Of a stretch of DNA of 64,000 nucleotides, positions 9,946 through 23,890 are shown piece by piece. The DNA lies in assembly GCA_963556195.1 (NCBI GenBank), contig CAUVYP010001208.1:5146001-5210000 (forward strand), written 5' to 3'. Numbering within the stretch: position 1 is the stretch's first letter; each line of letters begins with the position of its first letter. Under the pieces are notes generated by a model, which was not told the origin of the DNA, did no database searches, and saw only the letters and a list, made by a program, of their open reading frames with translations. Source of the DNA: Sepiola atlantica (taxonomy: Eukaryota > Mollusca > Cephalopoda > Sepiida > Sepiolidae). Both the position numbers and the translations under genes were made by a program.

Positions 9946-11805
9946 TTAGCGCGTTTTAAAGTTGATATCGCTTTTGTTTATAACTTCCACATTTATTCGA
10001 ATTGTGCAACGAAACTTTGCACAGATTAGCGGAGTCACATTTTCTACTGAAGTACTAAGTTTCAGAAGTGCAGCTTTTGTACTGCCGGAGATATGTCGAT
10101 ACAAACTGAATACGCAAAACATCAACAAAATTTAGCGCGTTTAAAAGTTGATATCGCTTTTGTTTATAACTTCCACATTTATTCGAATTGTGCAACGAAA
10201 CTTTGCAGACAGTCGCGGAGGCACATTTTCTACTGAAGTACCAAGTTTCAGAAGTGCAGCTATTGTACTGCCGGAGATATGTCGATACAAACTGAATACG
10301 CAAAACATCAACAAAATTTAGCGCGTTTTAAAGTTGATATCGCTTTTGTTTATAACTTCCACATTTATTCGAATTGTGCAACGAAACTTTGCACAGATTA
10401 GCGGAGTCACATGTTCTACTGAAGTACCAAGTTTCAGAAGTGCAGCTCTTGTACTGCCGGAGATATGTCGATACAAACTTAATACGCAAACTATCAACAA
10501 AATTTAGTGCGATTTAAAGTTGATATCGCTTTTGTTTATAACTTCCCCATTCTTTAGAATTGTGCAACGAAACTTTGCAGAGATAAGCGGAGTCACATGC
10601 TCTACTGAAGTATCAAGTTTCAGAAGTGCAGCTCTTTTACTGCCGGAGATATGTCGATACAAACTGAATACGCAAAACATCGACAAAATTTAGCGCGTTT
10701 TAAAGTTGATATCGCTTTTGTTTATAACTTCCACATTTATTCGAATTGTGCAACGAAACTTTGCACAGATTAGCGGAGTCACATTTTCTACTGAAGTACT
10801 AAGTTTCAGAAGTGCAGCTCTTGTATTGCCGGAGATATGTCGATACAAACTGAATACGCAAAACATCGACAAAATTTAGCGCGTTTTAAAGTTTATATCG
10901 CTTTTGTTTATAACTTCCACATTTATTCGAATTGTGCAACGAAACTTTGCACAGATTAGCGGAGTCACATTTTCTACTGAAGTACTAAGTTTCAGAAGTG
11001 CAGCTTTTGTACTGCCGGAGATATGTCGATACAAACTGAATACGCAAAACATCAACAAAATTTAGCGCGTTTAAAAGTTGATATCGCTTTTGTTTATAAC
11101 TTCCACATTTATTCGAATTGTGCAACGAAACTTTGCAGACAGTCGCGGAGGCACATTTTCTACTGAAGTACCAAGTTTCAGAAGTGCAGCTCTTGTACTG
11201 CCGGAGATATGTCGATACAAACTGAATACGCAAAACATCAACAAAATTTAGCGCGTTTTAAAGTTGATATCGCTTTTGTTTATAACTTCCACATTTATTC
11301 GAATTGTGCAACGAAACTTTGCACAGATTAGCGGAGTCACATGTTCTACTGAAGTACCAAGTTTCAGAAGTGCAGCTCTTGTACTGCCGGAGATATGTCG
11401 ATACAAACTGAATACGCAAACTATCAACAAAATTTAGTGCGATTTAAAGTTGATATCGCTTTTGTTTATAACTTCCCCATTCTTTAGAATTGTGCAACGA
11501 AACTTTGCAGAGATAAGCGGAGTCACATGCTCTACTGAAGTATCAAGTTTCAGAAGTGCAGCTCTTTTACTGCCGGAGATATGTCGATACAAACTGAATA
11601 CGCAAAACATCGACAAAATTTAGCGCGTTTTAAAGTTGATATCGCTTTTGTTTATAACTTCCACATTTATTCGAATTGTGCAACGAAACTTTGCACAGAT
11701 TAGCGGAGTCACATTTTCTACTGAAGTACTAAGTTTCAGAAGTGCAGCTCTTGTATTGCCGGAGATATGTCGATACAAACTGAATACGCAAAACATCGAC
11801 AAAAT
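9946..11805. repeat. Pentamer HOR, two copies (930-bp unit B, J, G, K, B)
   Basis: The five-monomer word B with gcttttgtac, J, G ending actatcaac, K1, B with cttgtattg occurs at 9,946-10,875 and again at 10,876-11,805. I noticed three single-base differences between copies: gcagctattg near 10,260, aaacttaat near 10,480 and gtttatatc near 10,893. The pair is carried into the second 7.8-kb copy at 17,754-19,613 with the same differences. The word also resembles the B, J, G, K, B run from 1,208. Confidence 0.87.
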
Positions 11806-13479
11806 TTAGCGCGTTTTAAAGTTGATATCGCTTTTGTTTATAACTTCCACATTTATTCGAATTGTGCAACGAAACTTTGCACAGATTAGCTGAGTCACAT
11901 TTTCTACTGAAGTACCAAGTTTCAGAAGTGCAGCTCTTGTACTGCCGGAGATATGTCGATACAAACTGAATACGCAAAACATCAACAAAATTTAGCGCGT
12001 TTTAAAGTTAGTATCGCTTTTGTTTATAACTTCCACATTTATTCGAATTGTGCAACGAAACTTTGCAGACAGTCGCGGAGACACATGTTCTACTGAAGTA
12101 CCAAGTTTCAGAAGTGCAGCTCTTGTACTGCCGGAGATATGTCGATACAAACTGAATACGCAAAACATCAACAAAATTTAGCGCGTTTTAAAGTTGATAT
12201 CGCTTTTGTTTATAACTTCCACATTTATTCGAATTGTGCAACGAAACTTTGCAATGATTAGCGGAGTCACATGTTCTACTGAAGTACCAAGTTTCAGAAG
12301 TGCAGCTCTTGTACTGCCGGAGATATGTCGATACAAACTGAATACGCAAACTATCAACAAAATTTAGTGCGATTTAAAGTTGATATCGCTTTTGTTTATA
12401 ACTTCCCCATTCTTTAGAATTGTGCAACGAAACTTTGCAGAGATAAGCGGAGTCACATGCTCTACTGAAGTATCAAGTTTCAGAAGTGCAGCTCTTTTAC
12501 TGCCGGAGATATGTCGATACAAACTGAATACGCAAAACATCGACAAAATTTAGCGCGTTTTAAAGTTGATATCGCTTTTGTTTATAACTTCCACATTTAT
12601 TCGAATTGTGCAACGAAACTTTGCAGACAGTCGCGGAGGCACATGTTCTACTGAAGTATCAAGTTTCAGAAGTGCAGCTCTTGTACTGCCGGAGATATGT
12701 CGATACAAACTGAATACGCAAAACATCAACAAAATTTAGCGCGTTTTAAAGTTGATATCGCTTTTGTTTATAACTTCCACATTTATTCGAATTGTGCAAC
12801 GAAACTTTGCACAGATTAGCGGAGTCACATTTTCTACTGAAGTACTAAGTTTCAGAAGTGCAGCTTTTGTACTGCCGGAGATATGTCGATACAAACTGAA
12901 TACGCAAAACATCAACAAAATTTAGCGCGTTTAAAAGTTGATATCGCTTTTGTTTATAACTTCCACATTTATTCGAATTGTGCAACGAAACTTTGCAGAC
13001 AGTCGCGGAGGCACATTTTCTACTGAAGTACGAAGTTTCAGAAGTGCAGCTCTTGTACTGCCGGAGATATGTCGATACAAACTGAATACGCAAAACATCA
13101 ACAAAATTTAGCGCGTTTTAAAGTTGATATCGCTTTTGTTTATAACTTCCACATTTATTCGAATTGTGCAACGAAACTTTGCACAGATTAGCGGAGTCAC
13201 ATGTTCTACTGAAGTACCAAGTTTCAGAAGTGCAGCTCTTGTACTGCCGGAGATATGTCGATACAAACTGAATACGCAAAACATCAACAAAATTTAGCGC
13301 GTTTTAAAGTTAGTATCGCTTTTGTTTATAACTTCCACATTTATTCGAATTGTGCAACGAAACTTTGCAGACAGTCGCGGAGACACATGTTCTACTGAAG
13401 TACCAAGTTTCAGAAGTGCAGCTCTTGTACTGCCGGAGATATGTCGATACAAACTGAATACGCAAAACATCAACAAAAT

Positions 13480-13665
13480 TTAGCGCGTTTTAAAGTTGAT
13501 ATCGCTTTTGTTTATAACTTCCACATTTATTCGAATTGTGCAACGAAACTTTGCAATGATTAGCGGAGTCACATGTTCTACTGAAGTACCAAGTTTCAGA
13601 AGTGCAGCTCTTGTACTGCCGGAGATATGTCGATACAAACTGAATACGCAAAACATCAACAAAAT
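13480..13665. repeat. Recombinant monomer at the 7.8-kb duplication junction
   Basis: Up to at least position 97 this monomer matches the F at 21,288 (gcaatgattagc, catgttc). Its right end matches the B at 5,672 (acatcaac) and not the F (actatcaac, next to K). It is therefore F on the left and the end of the pre-5,858 monomer on the right, the join expected from unequal exchange between a monomer near 21.3 kb and one near 5.7 kb. The exchange lies between about 13,577 and 13,652, where both parents are identical. Confidence 0.85.
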
Positions 13666-16600
13666 TTAGCGCGTTTTAAAGTTAGTATCGCTTTTGTTTA
13701 TAACTTCCACATTTATTGGAATTGTGCAACGAAACTTTGCAGACAGTCGCGGAGACACATGTTCTACTGAAGTACCAAGTTTCAGAAGTGCAGCTCTTGT
13801 ACTGCCGGAGATATGTCGATACAAACTGAATACGCAAAACATCAACAAAATTTAGCGCGTTTTAAAGTTGATATCGCTTTTGTTTATAACTTCCACATTT
13901 ATTCGAATTGTGCAACGAAACTTTGCACAGATTAGCGGAGTCACATGCTCTACTGAAGTATCAAGTTTCAGAAGTGCAGCTCTTTTACTGCCGGAGATAT
14001 GTCGATACAAACTGAATACGCAAAACATCGAAAAATTAGCGCGTTTTAAAGTTGATATCGCTTTTGTTTATAACTTCCACATTTATTCGAATTGTGCAAC
14101 GAAACTTTGCACAGATTAGCGGAGTCACATTTTCTACTGAAGTACTAAGTTTCAGAAGTGCAGCTCTTATATTGCCGGAGATATGTCGATACAAACTGAA
14201 TACGCAAAACATCGACAAAATTTAGCGCGTTTTAAAGTTGATATCGCTTTTGTTTATAACTTCCACATTTATTCGAATTGTGCAACGAAACTTTGCACAG
14301 ATTAGCGGAGTCACATTTTCTACTGAAGTACCAAGTTTCAGAAGTGCAGCTCTTGTACTGCCGGAGATATGTCGATACAAACTGAATACGCAAAACATCA
14401 ACAAAATTTAGCGCGTTTTAAAGTTAGTATCGCTTTTGTTTATAACTTCCACATTTATTGGAATTGTGCAACGAAACTTTGCAGACAGTCGCGGAGACAC
14501 ATGTTCTACTGAAGTACCAAGTTTCAGAAGTGCAGCTCTTGTACTGCCGGAGATATGTCGATACAAACTGAATACGCAAAACATCAACAAAATTTAGCGC
14601 GTTTTAAAGTTGATATCGCTTTTGTTTATAACTTCCACATTTATTCGAATTGTGCAACGAAACTTTGCACAGATTAGCGGAGTCACATGTTCTACTGAAG
14701 TACCAAGTTTCAGAAGTGCAGCTCTTGTACTGCCGGAGATATGTCGATACAAACTGAATACGCAAAACATCAACAAAATTTAGCGCGTTTGAAAGTTGAT
14801 ATCGCTTTTGTTTATAACTTCCACATTTATTCGAATTGTGCAACGAAACTTTGCAGACAGTCGCGGAGACACATGTTCTACTGAAGTACCAAGTTTCAGA
14901 AGTGCAGCTCTTGTACTGCCGGAGATATGTCGATACAAACTGAATACGCAAAACATCAACAAAATTTAGCGCGTTTTAAAGTTGATATCGCTTTTGTTTA
15001 TAACTTCCACATTTATTCGAATTGTGCAACGAAACTTTGCACAGATTAGCGGAGTCACATGCTCTACTGAAGTATCAAGTTTCAGAAGTGCAGCTCTTTT
15101 ACTGCCGGAGATATGTCGATACAAACTGAATACGCAAAACATCGACAAAATTTAGCGCGTTTTAAAGTTGATATCGCTTTTGTTTATAACTTCCACATTT
15201 ATTCGAATTGTGCAACGAAACTTTGCACAGATTAGCGGAGTCACATTTTCTACTGAAGTACTAAGTTTCAGAAGTGCAGCTCTTGTATTGCCGGAGATAT
15301 GTCGATACAAACTGAATACGCAAAACATCGACAAAATTTAGCGCGTTTTAAAGTTGATATCGCTTTTGTTTATAACTTCCACATTTATTCGAATTGTGCA
15401 ACGAAACTTTGCACAGATTAGCGGAGTCACATTTTCTACTGAAGTACCAAGTTTCAGAAGTGCAGCTCTTGTACTGCCGGAGATATGTCGATACAAACTG
15501 AATACGCAAAACATCAACAAAATTTAGCGCGTTTTAAAGTTAGTATCGCTTTTGTTTATAACTTCCACATTTATTGGAATTGTGCAACGAAACTTTGCAG
15601 ACAGTCGCGGAGACACATGTTCTACTGAAGTACCAAGTTTCAGAAGTGCAGCTCTTGTACTGCCGGAGATATGTCGATACAAACTGAATACGCAAAACAT
15701 CAACAAAATTTAGCGCGTTTTAAAGTTGATATCGCTTTTGTTTATAACTTCCACATTTATTCGAATTGTGCAACGAAAATTTGCACAGATTAGCGGAGTC
15801 ACATGCTCTACTGAAGTATCAAGTTTCAGAAGTGCAGCTCTTTTACTGCCGGAGATATGTCGATACAAACTGAATACGCAAAACATCGACAAAATTTAGC
15901 GCGTTTTAAAGTTGATATCGCTTTTGTTTATAACTTCCACATTTATTCGAATTGTGCAACGAAACTTTGCACAGATCAGCGGAGTCACATTTTCTACTGA
16001 AGTACTAAGTTTCAGAAGTGCAGCTCTTGTATTGCCGGAGATATGTCGATACAAACTGAATACGCAAAACATCGACAAAATTTAGCGCGTTTTAAAGTTG
16101 ATATCGCTTTTGTTTATAACTTCCACATTTATTCGAATTGTGCAACGAAACTTTGCACAGATTAGCGGAGTCACATTTTCTACTGAAGTACCAAGTTTCA
16201 GAAGTGCAGCTCTTGTACTGCCGGAGATATGTCGATACAAACTGAATACGCAAAACATCAACAAAATTTAGCGCGTTTTAAAGTTAGTATCGCTTTTGTT
16301 TATAACTTCCACATTTATTGGAATTGTGCAACGAAACTTTGCAGACAGTCGCGGAGACACATGTTCTACTGAAGTACCAAGTTTCAGAAGTGCAGCTCTT
16401 GTACTGCCGGAGATATGTCGATACAAACTGAATACGCAAAACATCAACAAAATTTAGCGCGTTTTAAAGTTGATATCGCTTTTGTTTATAACTTCCACAT
16501 TTATTCGAATTGTGCAACGAAACTTTGCACAGATTAGCGGAGTCACATGCTCTACTGAAGTATCAAGTTTCAGAAGTGCAGCTCTTTTACTGCCGGAGAT

Positions 16601-19600
16601 ATGTCGATACAAACTGAATACGCAAAACATCGAAAAATTAGCGCGTTTTAAAGTTGATATCGCTTTTGTTTATAACTTCCACATTTATTCGAATTGTGCA
16701 ACGAAACTTTGCACAGATTAGCGGAGTCACATTTTCTACTGAAGTACTAAGTTTCAGAAGTGCAGCTCTTATATTGCCGGAGATATGTCGATACAAACTG
16801 AATACGCAAAACATCGACAAAATTTAGCGCGTTTTAAAGTTGATATCGCTTTTGTTTATAACTTCCACATTTATTCGAATTGTGCAACGAAACTTTGCAC
16901 AGATTAGCGGAGTCACATTTTCTACTGAAGTACCAAGTTTCAGAAGTGCAGCTCTTGTACTGCCGGAGATATGTCGATACAAACTGAATACGCAAAACAT
17001 CAACAAAATTTAGCGCGTTTTAAAGTTAGTATCGCTTTTGTTTATAACTTCCACATTTATTGGAATTGTGCAACGAAACTTTGCAGACAGTCGCGGAGAC
17101 ACATGTTCTACTGAAGTACCAAGTTTCAGAAGTGCAGCTCTTGTATTGCCGGAGATATGTCGATACAAACTGAATACGCAAAACATTGACAAAATTTAGC
17201 GCGTTTTAAAGTTGATATCGCTTTTGTTTATAACTTCCACATTTATTCGAATTGTGCAACGAAACTTTGCACAGATTAGCGGAGTCACATTTTCTACTAA
17301 AGTACCAAGTTTCAGAAGTGCAGCTCTTGTACTGCCGGAGATATGTCGATACAAACTGAATACGCAAAACATCAACAAAATTTAGCGCGTTTTAAAGTTG
17401 GTATCGCTTTTGTTTATAACTTCCACATTTATTCGAATTGTGCAACGAAACTTTGCAGACAGTCGCGGAGACACATGTTCTACTGAAGTACCAAGTTTCA
17501 GAAGTGCAGCTCTTGTACTGCCGGAAATATGTCGATACAAACTGAATACGCAAACTATCAACAAAATTTAGTGCGATTTAAAGTTGATATCGCTTTTGTT
17601 TATAACTTCACCATTCTTAAGAATTGTGCAAGGAAACTTTGCAGAGATAAGCGGAGTCACATGCTCTACTGAAGTACCAAGTTTCAGAAGTGCAGCTCTT
17701 GTACTGCCGGAGATATGTCGATACAAACTGAATACGCAAAATATCGACAAAATTTAGCGCGTTTTAAAGTTGATATCGCTTTTGTTTATAACTTCCACAT
17801 TTATTCGAATTGTGCAACGAAACTTTGCACAGATTAGCGGAGTCACATTTTCTACTGAAGTACTAAGTTTCAGAAGTGCAGCTTTTGTACTGCCGGAGAT
17901 ATGTCGATACAAACTGAATACGCAAAACATCAACAAAATTTAGCGCGTTTAAAAGTTGATATCGCTTTTGTTTATAACTTCCACATTTATTCGAATTGTG
18001 CAACGAAACTTTGCAGACAGTCGCGGAGGCACATTTTCTACTGAAGTACCAAGTTTCAGAAGTGCAGCTATTGTACTGCCGGAGATATGTCGATACAAAC
18101 TGAATACGCAAAACATCAACAAAATTTAGCGCGTTTTAAAGTTGATATCGCTTTTGTTTATAACTTCCACATTTATTCGAATTGTGCAACGAAACTTTGC
18201 ACAGATTAGCGGAGTCACATGTTCTACTGAAGTACCAAGTTTCAGAAGTGCAGCTCTTGTACTGCCGGAGATATGTCGATACAAACTTAATACGCAAACT
18301 ATCAACAAAATTTAGTGCGATTTAAAGTTGATATCGCTTTTGTTTATAACTTCCCCATTCTTTAGAATTGTGCAACGAAACTTTGCAGAGATAAGCGGAG
18401 TCACATGCTCTACTGAAGTATCAAGTTTCAGAAGTGCAGCTCTTTTACTGCCGGAGATATGTCGATACAAACTGAATACGCAAAACATCGACAAAATTTA
18501 GCGCGTTTTAAAGTTGATATCGCTTTTGTTTATAACTTCCACATTTATTCGAATTGTGCAACGAAACTTTGCACAGATTAGCGGAGTCACATTTTCTACT
18601 GAAGTACTAAGTTTCAGAAGTGCAGCTCTTGTATTGCCGGAGATATGTCGATACAAACTGAATACGCAAAACATCGACAAAATTTAGCGCGTTTTAAAGT
18701 TTATATCGCTTTTGTTTATAACTTCCACATTTATTCGAATTGTGCAACGAAACTTTGCACAGATTAGCGGAGTCACATTTTCTACTGAAGTACTAAGTTT
18801 CAGAAGTGCAGCTTTTGTACTGCCGGAGATATGTCGATACAAACTGAATACGCAAAACATCAACAAAATTTAGCGCGTTTAAAAGTTGATATCGCTTTTG
18901 TTTATAACTTCCACATTTATTCGAATTGTGCAACGAAACTTTGCAGACAGTCGCGGAGGCACATTTTCTACTGAAGTACCAAGTTTCAGAAGTGCAGCTC
19001 TTGTACTGCCGGAGATATGTCGATACAAACTGAATACGCAAAACATCAACAAAATTTAGCGCGTTTTAAAGTTGATATCGCTTTTGTTTATAACTTCCAC
19101 ATTTATTCGAATTGTGCAACGAAACTTTGCACAGATTAGCGGAGTCACATGTTCTACTGAAGTACCAAGTTTCAGAAGTGCAGCTCTTGTACTGCCGGAG
19201 ATATGTCGATACAAACTGAATACGCAAACTATCAACAAAATTTAGTGCGATTTAAAGTTGATATCGCTTTTGTTTATAACTTCCCCATTCTTTAGAATTG
19301 TGCAACGAAACTTTGCAGAGATAAGCGGAGTCACATGCTCTACTGAAGTATCAAGTTTCAGAAGTGCAGCTCTTTTACTGCCGGAGATATGTCGATACAA
19401 ACTGAATACGCAAAACATCGACAAAATTTAGCGCGTTTTAAAGTTGATATCGCTTTTGTTTATAACTTCCACATTTATTCGAATTGTGCAACGAAACTTT
19501 GCACAGATTAGCGGAGTCACATTTTCTACTGAAGTACTAAGTTTCAGAAGTGCAGCTCTTGTATTGCCGGAGATATGTCGATACAAACTGAATACGCAAA

Positions 19601-21384
19601 ACATCGACAAAATTTAGCGCGTTTTAAAGTTGATATCGCTTTTGTTTATAACTTCCACATTTATTCGAATTGTGCAACGAAACTTTGCACAGATTAGCTG
19701 AGTCACATTTTCTACTGAAGTACCAAGTTTCAGAAGTGCAGCTCTTGTACTGCCGGAGATATGTCGATACAAACTGAATACGCAAAACATCAACAAAATT
19801 TAGCGCGTTTTAAAGTTAGTATCGCTTTTGTTTATAACTTCCACATTTATTCGAATTGTGCAACGAAACTTTGCAGACAGTCGCGGAGACACATGTTCTA
19901 CTGAAGTACCAAGTTTCAGAAGTGCAGCTCTTGTACTGCCGGAGATATGTCGATACAAACTGAATACGCAAAACATCAACAAAATTTAGCGCGTTTTAAA
20001 GTTGATATCGCTTTTGTTTATAACTTCCACATTTATTCGAATTGTGCAACGAAACTTTGCAATGATTAGCGGAGTCACATGTTCTACTGAAGTACCAAGT
20101 TTCAGAAGTGCAGCTCTTGTACTGCCGGAGATATGTCGATACAAACTGAATACGCAAACTATCAACAAAATTTAGTGCGATTTAAAGTTGATATCGCTTT
20201 TGTTTATAACTTCCCCATTCTTTAGAATTGTGCAACGAAACTTTGCAGAGATAAGCGGAGTCACATGCTCTACTGAAGTATCAAGTTTCAGAAGTGCAGC
20301 TCTTTTACTGCCGGAGATATGTCGATACAAACTGAATACGCAAAACATCGACAAAATTTAGCGCGTTTTAAAGTTGATATCGCTTTTGTTTATAACTTCC
20401 ACATTTATTCGAATTGTGCAACGAAACTTTGCAGACAGTCGCGGAGGCACATGTTCTACTGAAGTATCAAGTTTCAGAAGTGCAGCTCTTGTACTGCCGG
20501 AGATATGTCGATACAAACTGAATACGCAAAACATCAACAAAATTTAGCGCGTTTTAAAGTTGATATCGCTTTTGTTTATAACTTCCACATTTATTCGAAT
20601 TGTGCAACGAAACTTTGCACAGATTAGCGGAGTCACATTTTCTACTGAAGTACTAAGTTTCAGAAGTGCAGCTTTTGTACTGCCGGAGATATGTCGATAC
20701 AAACTGAATACGCAAAACATCAACAAAATTTAGCGCGTTTAAAAGTTGATATCGCTTTTGTTTATAACTTCCACATTTATTCGAATTGTGCAACGAAACT
20801 TTGCAGACAGTCGCGGAGGCACATTTTCTACTGAAGTACGAAGTTTCAGAAGTGCAGCTCTTGTACTGCCGGAGATATGTCGATACAAACTGAATACGCA
20901 AAACATCAACAAAATTTAGCGCGTTTTAAAGTTGATATCGCTTTTGTTTATAACTTCCACATTTATTCGAATTGTGCAACGAAACTTTGCACAGATTAGC
21001 GGAGTCACATGTTCTACTGAAGTACCAAGTTTCAGAAGTGCAGCTCTTGTACTGCCGGAGATATGTCGATACAAACTGAATACGCAAAACATCAACAAAA
21101 TTTAGCGCGTTTTAAAGTTAGTATCGCTTTTGTTTATAACTTCCACATTTATTCGAATTGTGCAACGAAACTTTGCAGACAGTCGCGGAGACACATGTTC
21201 TACTGAAGTACCAAGTTTCAGAAGTGCAGCTCTTGTACTGCCGGAGATATGTCGATACAAACTGAATACGCAAAACATCAACAAAATTTAGCGCGTTTTA
21301 AAGTTGATATCGCTTTTGTTTATAACTTCCACATTTATTCGAATTGTGCAACGAAACTTTGCAATGATTAGCGGAGTCACATGT
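13577..21384. repeat. 7,808-bp unit, copy 2
   Basis: The monomer order is the same as in 5,769-13,576. I compared at least twelve rare variants and found all of them here (for example aaaatttgcac near 15,778, agatcagcgg near 15,975, ctactaaag near 17,298, ccggaaatatg near 17,525, aaacttaat near 18,287, attagctgag near 19,695, gaagtacgaag near 20,836) and no difference between copies. The unit ends inside the F monomer at 21,288, which runs normally into K at 21,474. Either the duplication is very young or continuously homogenised, or the assembly has repeated one segment. Confidence 0.93.
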
Positions 21385-23518
21385 TCTACTGAAGTACCAA
21401 GTTTCAGAAGTGCAGCTCTTGTACTGCCGGAGATATGTCGATACAAACTGAATACGCAAACTATCAACAAAATTTAGTGCGATTTAAAGTTGATATCGCT
21501 TTTGTTTATAACTTCACCATTCTTTAGAATTGTGCAACGAAACTTTGCAGAGATAAGCGGAGTCACATGCTCTACTGAAGTACCAAGTTATAGAAGTGCA
21601 GCTCTTGTACTGCCGGAGATATGTCGATACAAACTGAATACGCAAAACATCGACAAAATTTAGCGCGTTTAAAAGTTGATATCGCTTTTGTTTATAACTT
21701 CCACATTTATTCGAATTGTGCAACGAAACTTTGCAGACAGTCGCGGAGGCACATTTTCTACTGAAGTACCAAGTTTCAGAAGTGCAGCTCTTGTACTGCC
21801 GGAGATATGTCGATACAAACTGAATACGCAAAACATCAACAACATTTAGCGCGTTTTAAAGTTGATATCGCTTTTGTTTATAACTTCCACATTTATTCGA
21901 ATTGTGCAACGAAACTTTGCACAGATTAGCGGAGTCACATGTTCTACTGAAGTACCAAGTTTCAGAAGTGCAGCTCTTGTACTGCCGGAGATATGTCGAT
22001 ACAAACTGAATACGCAAACTATCAACAAAATTTAGTGCGATTTAAAGTTGATATCGCTTTTGTTTATAACTTCCCCATTCTTTAGAATTGTGCAACGAAA
22101 CTTTGCAGAGATAAGCGGAGTCACATGCTCTACTGAAGTATCAAGTTTCAGAAGTGCAGCTCTTTTACTGCCGGAGATATGTCGATACAAACTGAATACG
22201 CAAAACATCGACAAAATTTAGCGCGTTTTAAAGTTGATATCGCTTTTGTTTATAACTTCCACATTTATTCGAATTGTGCAACGAAACTTTGCACAGATTA
22301 GCGGAGTCACATTTTCTACTGAAGTACTAAGTTTCAGAAGTGCAGCTCTTGTATTGCCGGAGATATGTCGATACAAACTGAATACGCAAAACATCGACAA
22401 AATTTAGCGCGTTTTAAAGTTGATATCGCTTTTGTTTATAACTTCCACATTTATTCGAATTGTGCAACGAAACTTTGCACTGATTAGCGGAGTCACATGT
22501 TCTACTGAAGTACCAAGTTTAAGAAGTGCAGCTCTTGTACTGCCGGAGATATGTCGATACAAACTGAATACGCAAAACATCAACAAAATTTAGCGCGTTT
22601 TAAAGTTAGTATCGCTTTTGTTTATAACTTCCACATTTATTCGAATTGTGCAACGAAACTTTGCAGACAGTCGCGGAGACACATGTTCTACTGAAGTACC
22701 AAGTTTCAGAAGTGCAGCTCTTGTACTGCCGGAGATATGTCGATACAAACTGAATACGCAAAACATCAACAAAATTTAGCGCGTTTTAAAGTTGATATCG
22801 CTTTTGTTTATAACTTCCACATTTATTCGAATTGTGCAACGAAACTTTGCAATGATTAGCGGAGTCACATGTTCTACTGAAGTACCAAGTTCAGAAGTGC
22901 AGCTCTTGTACTGCCGGAGATATGTCGATACAAAATGAATACGCAAACTATCAACAAAATTTAGTGCGATTTAAAGTTGATATCGCTTTTGTTTATAACT
23001 TCACCATTCTTTAGAATTGTGCAACGAAACTTTGCAGAGATAAGCGGAGTCACATGCTCTACTGAAGTACCAAGTTTCAGAAGTGCAGCTCTTGTACTGC
23101 CGGAGATATGTCGATACAAACTGAATACGCAAAACATCGACAAAATTTAGCGCGTTTTAAAGTTGATATCGCTTTTGTTTATAACTTCCACATTTATTCG
23201 AATTGTGCAACGAAACTTTGCAGACAGTCGCGGAGGACCATGTTCTACTGAAGTACCAAGTTTCAGAAGTGCAGCTCTTGTACTGCCGGAGATATGTCGA
23301 TACAAACTGAATACGCAAAACATCAACAAAATTTAGCGCGTTTTAAAGTTGATATCGCTTTTGTTTATAACTTCCACATTTATTCGAATTGTGCAACGAA
23401 ACTTTGTTGACAGTCGCGGATAGGCCTTTTCTACTGAAGTACCAAGTTTCAGAAGTGCAGCTCTTGTACTGCCGGAGATATGTCGATACAAACTGAATAC
23501 GCAAAACATCAACAAAAT

Positions 23519-23704
23519 TTAGCGCGTTTTAAAGTTGATATCGCTTTTGTTTATAACTTCCACATTTATTCGAATTGTGAAACGAAACTTTGCAGACCGT
23601 CGCGGAGACACACGTTCTACTGAAGTACCAAGTTTCAGAAGTGCAGCTCTTGTACTGCCGGAGATATGTCGATACAAACTGAATACGCAAAACATCAACA
23701 AAAT
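23519..23704. repeat. Class E monomer (representative)
   Basis: Class E is marked by gtgaaacg (a at position 62) and the window cagaccgtcgcggagacacacgtt. It usually follows D, as a D,E pair (23,333/23,519; 26,867/27,053; 28,913/29,099; 38,397/38,583; 40,255/40,441; 41,556/41,742; 42,857/43,043; 44,159/44,345). Later E copies also carry tgcttataac for tgtttataac. A single E precedes the D zone, at 2,882. Confidence 0.88.
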
Positions 23705-23890
23705 TTAGCGCGTTTTAAAGTTGATATCGCTTTTGTTTATAACTTCCACATTTATTCGAATTGTGCAACGAAACTTTGCACAGATTAGCGGAGTCACATT
23801 TTCTACTGAAGTACTAAGTTTCAGAAGTGCAGCTTTTGTACTGCCGGAGATATGTCGATACAAACTGAATACGCAAAACATCAACAAAAT

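Larger units (their letters stand above)
5769..13576. repeat. 7,808-bp unit, copy 1
   Basis: Monomer order after the right half of the B at 5,672: C, Q, B, B, C, G, C, Q, B, B, C, Q, B, B, C, Q, B, B, C, B, C, K1, B, J, G, K1, B, B, J, G, K1, B, B, C, F, K1, H, B, J, G, C, and the left half of an F. The length is 42 periods minus 4 bp, because two junctions carry the 2-bp deletion. Private single-base variants include aaaatttgcac near 7,970, agatcagcgg near 8,170, ctactaaag near 9,490, ccggaaatatg near 9,717, cttaagaattg near 9,815 and aaacttaat near 10,480. All recur at +7,808. The limits float within a short tract of identity. Confidence 0.93.

Noticed and set aside
13577..21384. Interpreting the second 7.8-kb copy as certainly real biology
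   Set aside because: No difference was found at the variants I compared, which also fits a false duplication in assembly. Sequence alone cannot decide, so I kept the call as a repeat and stated both readings.
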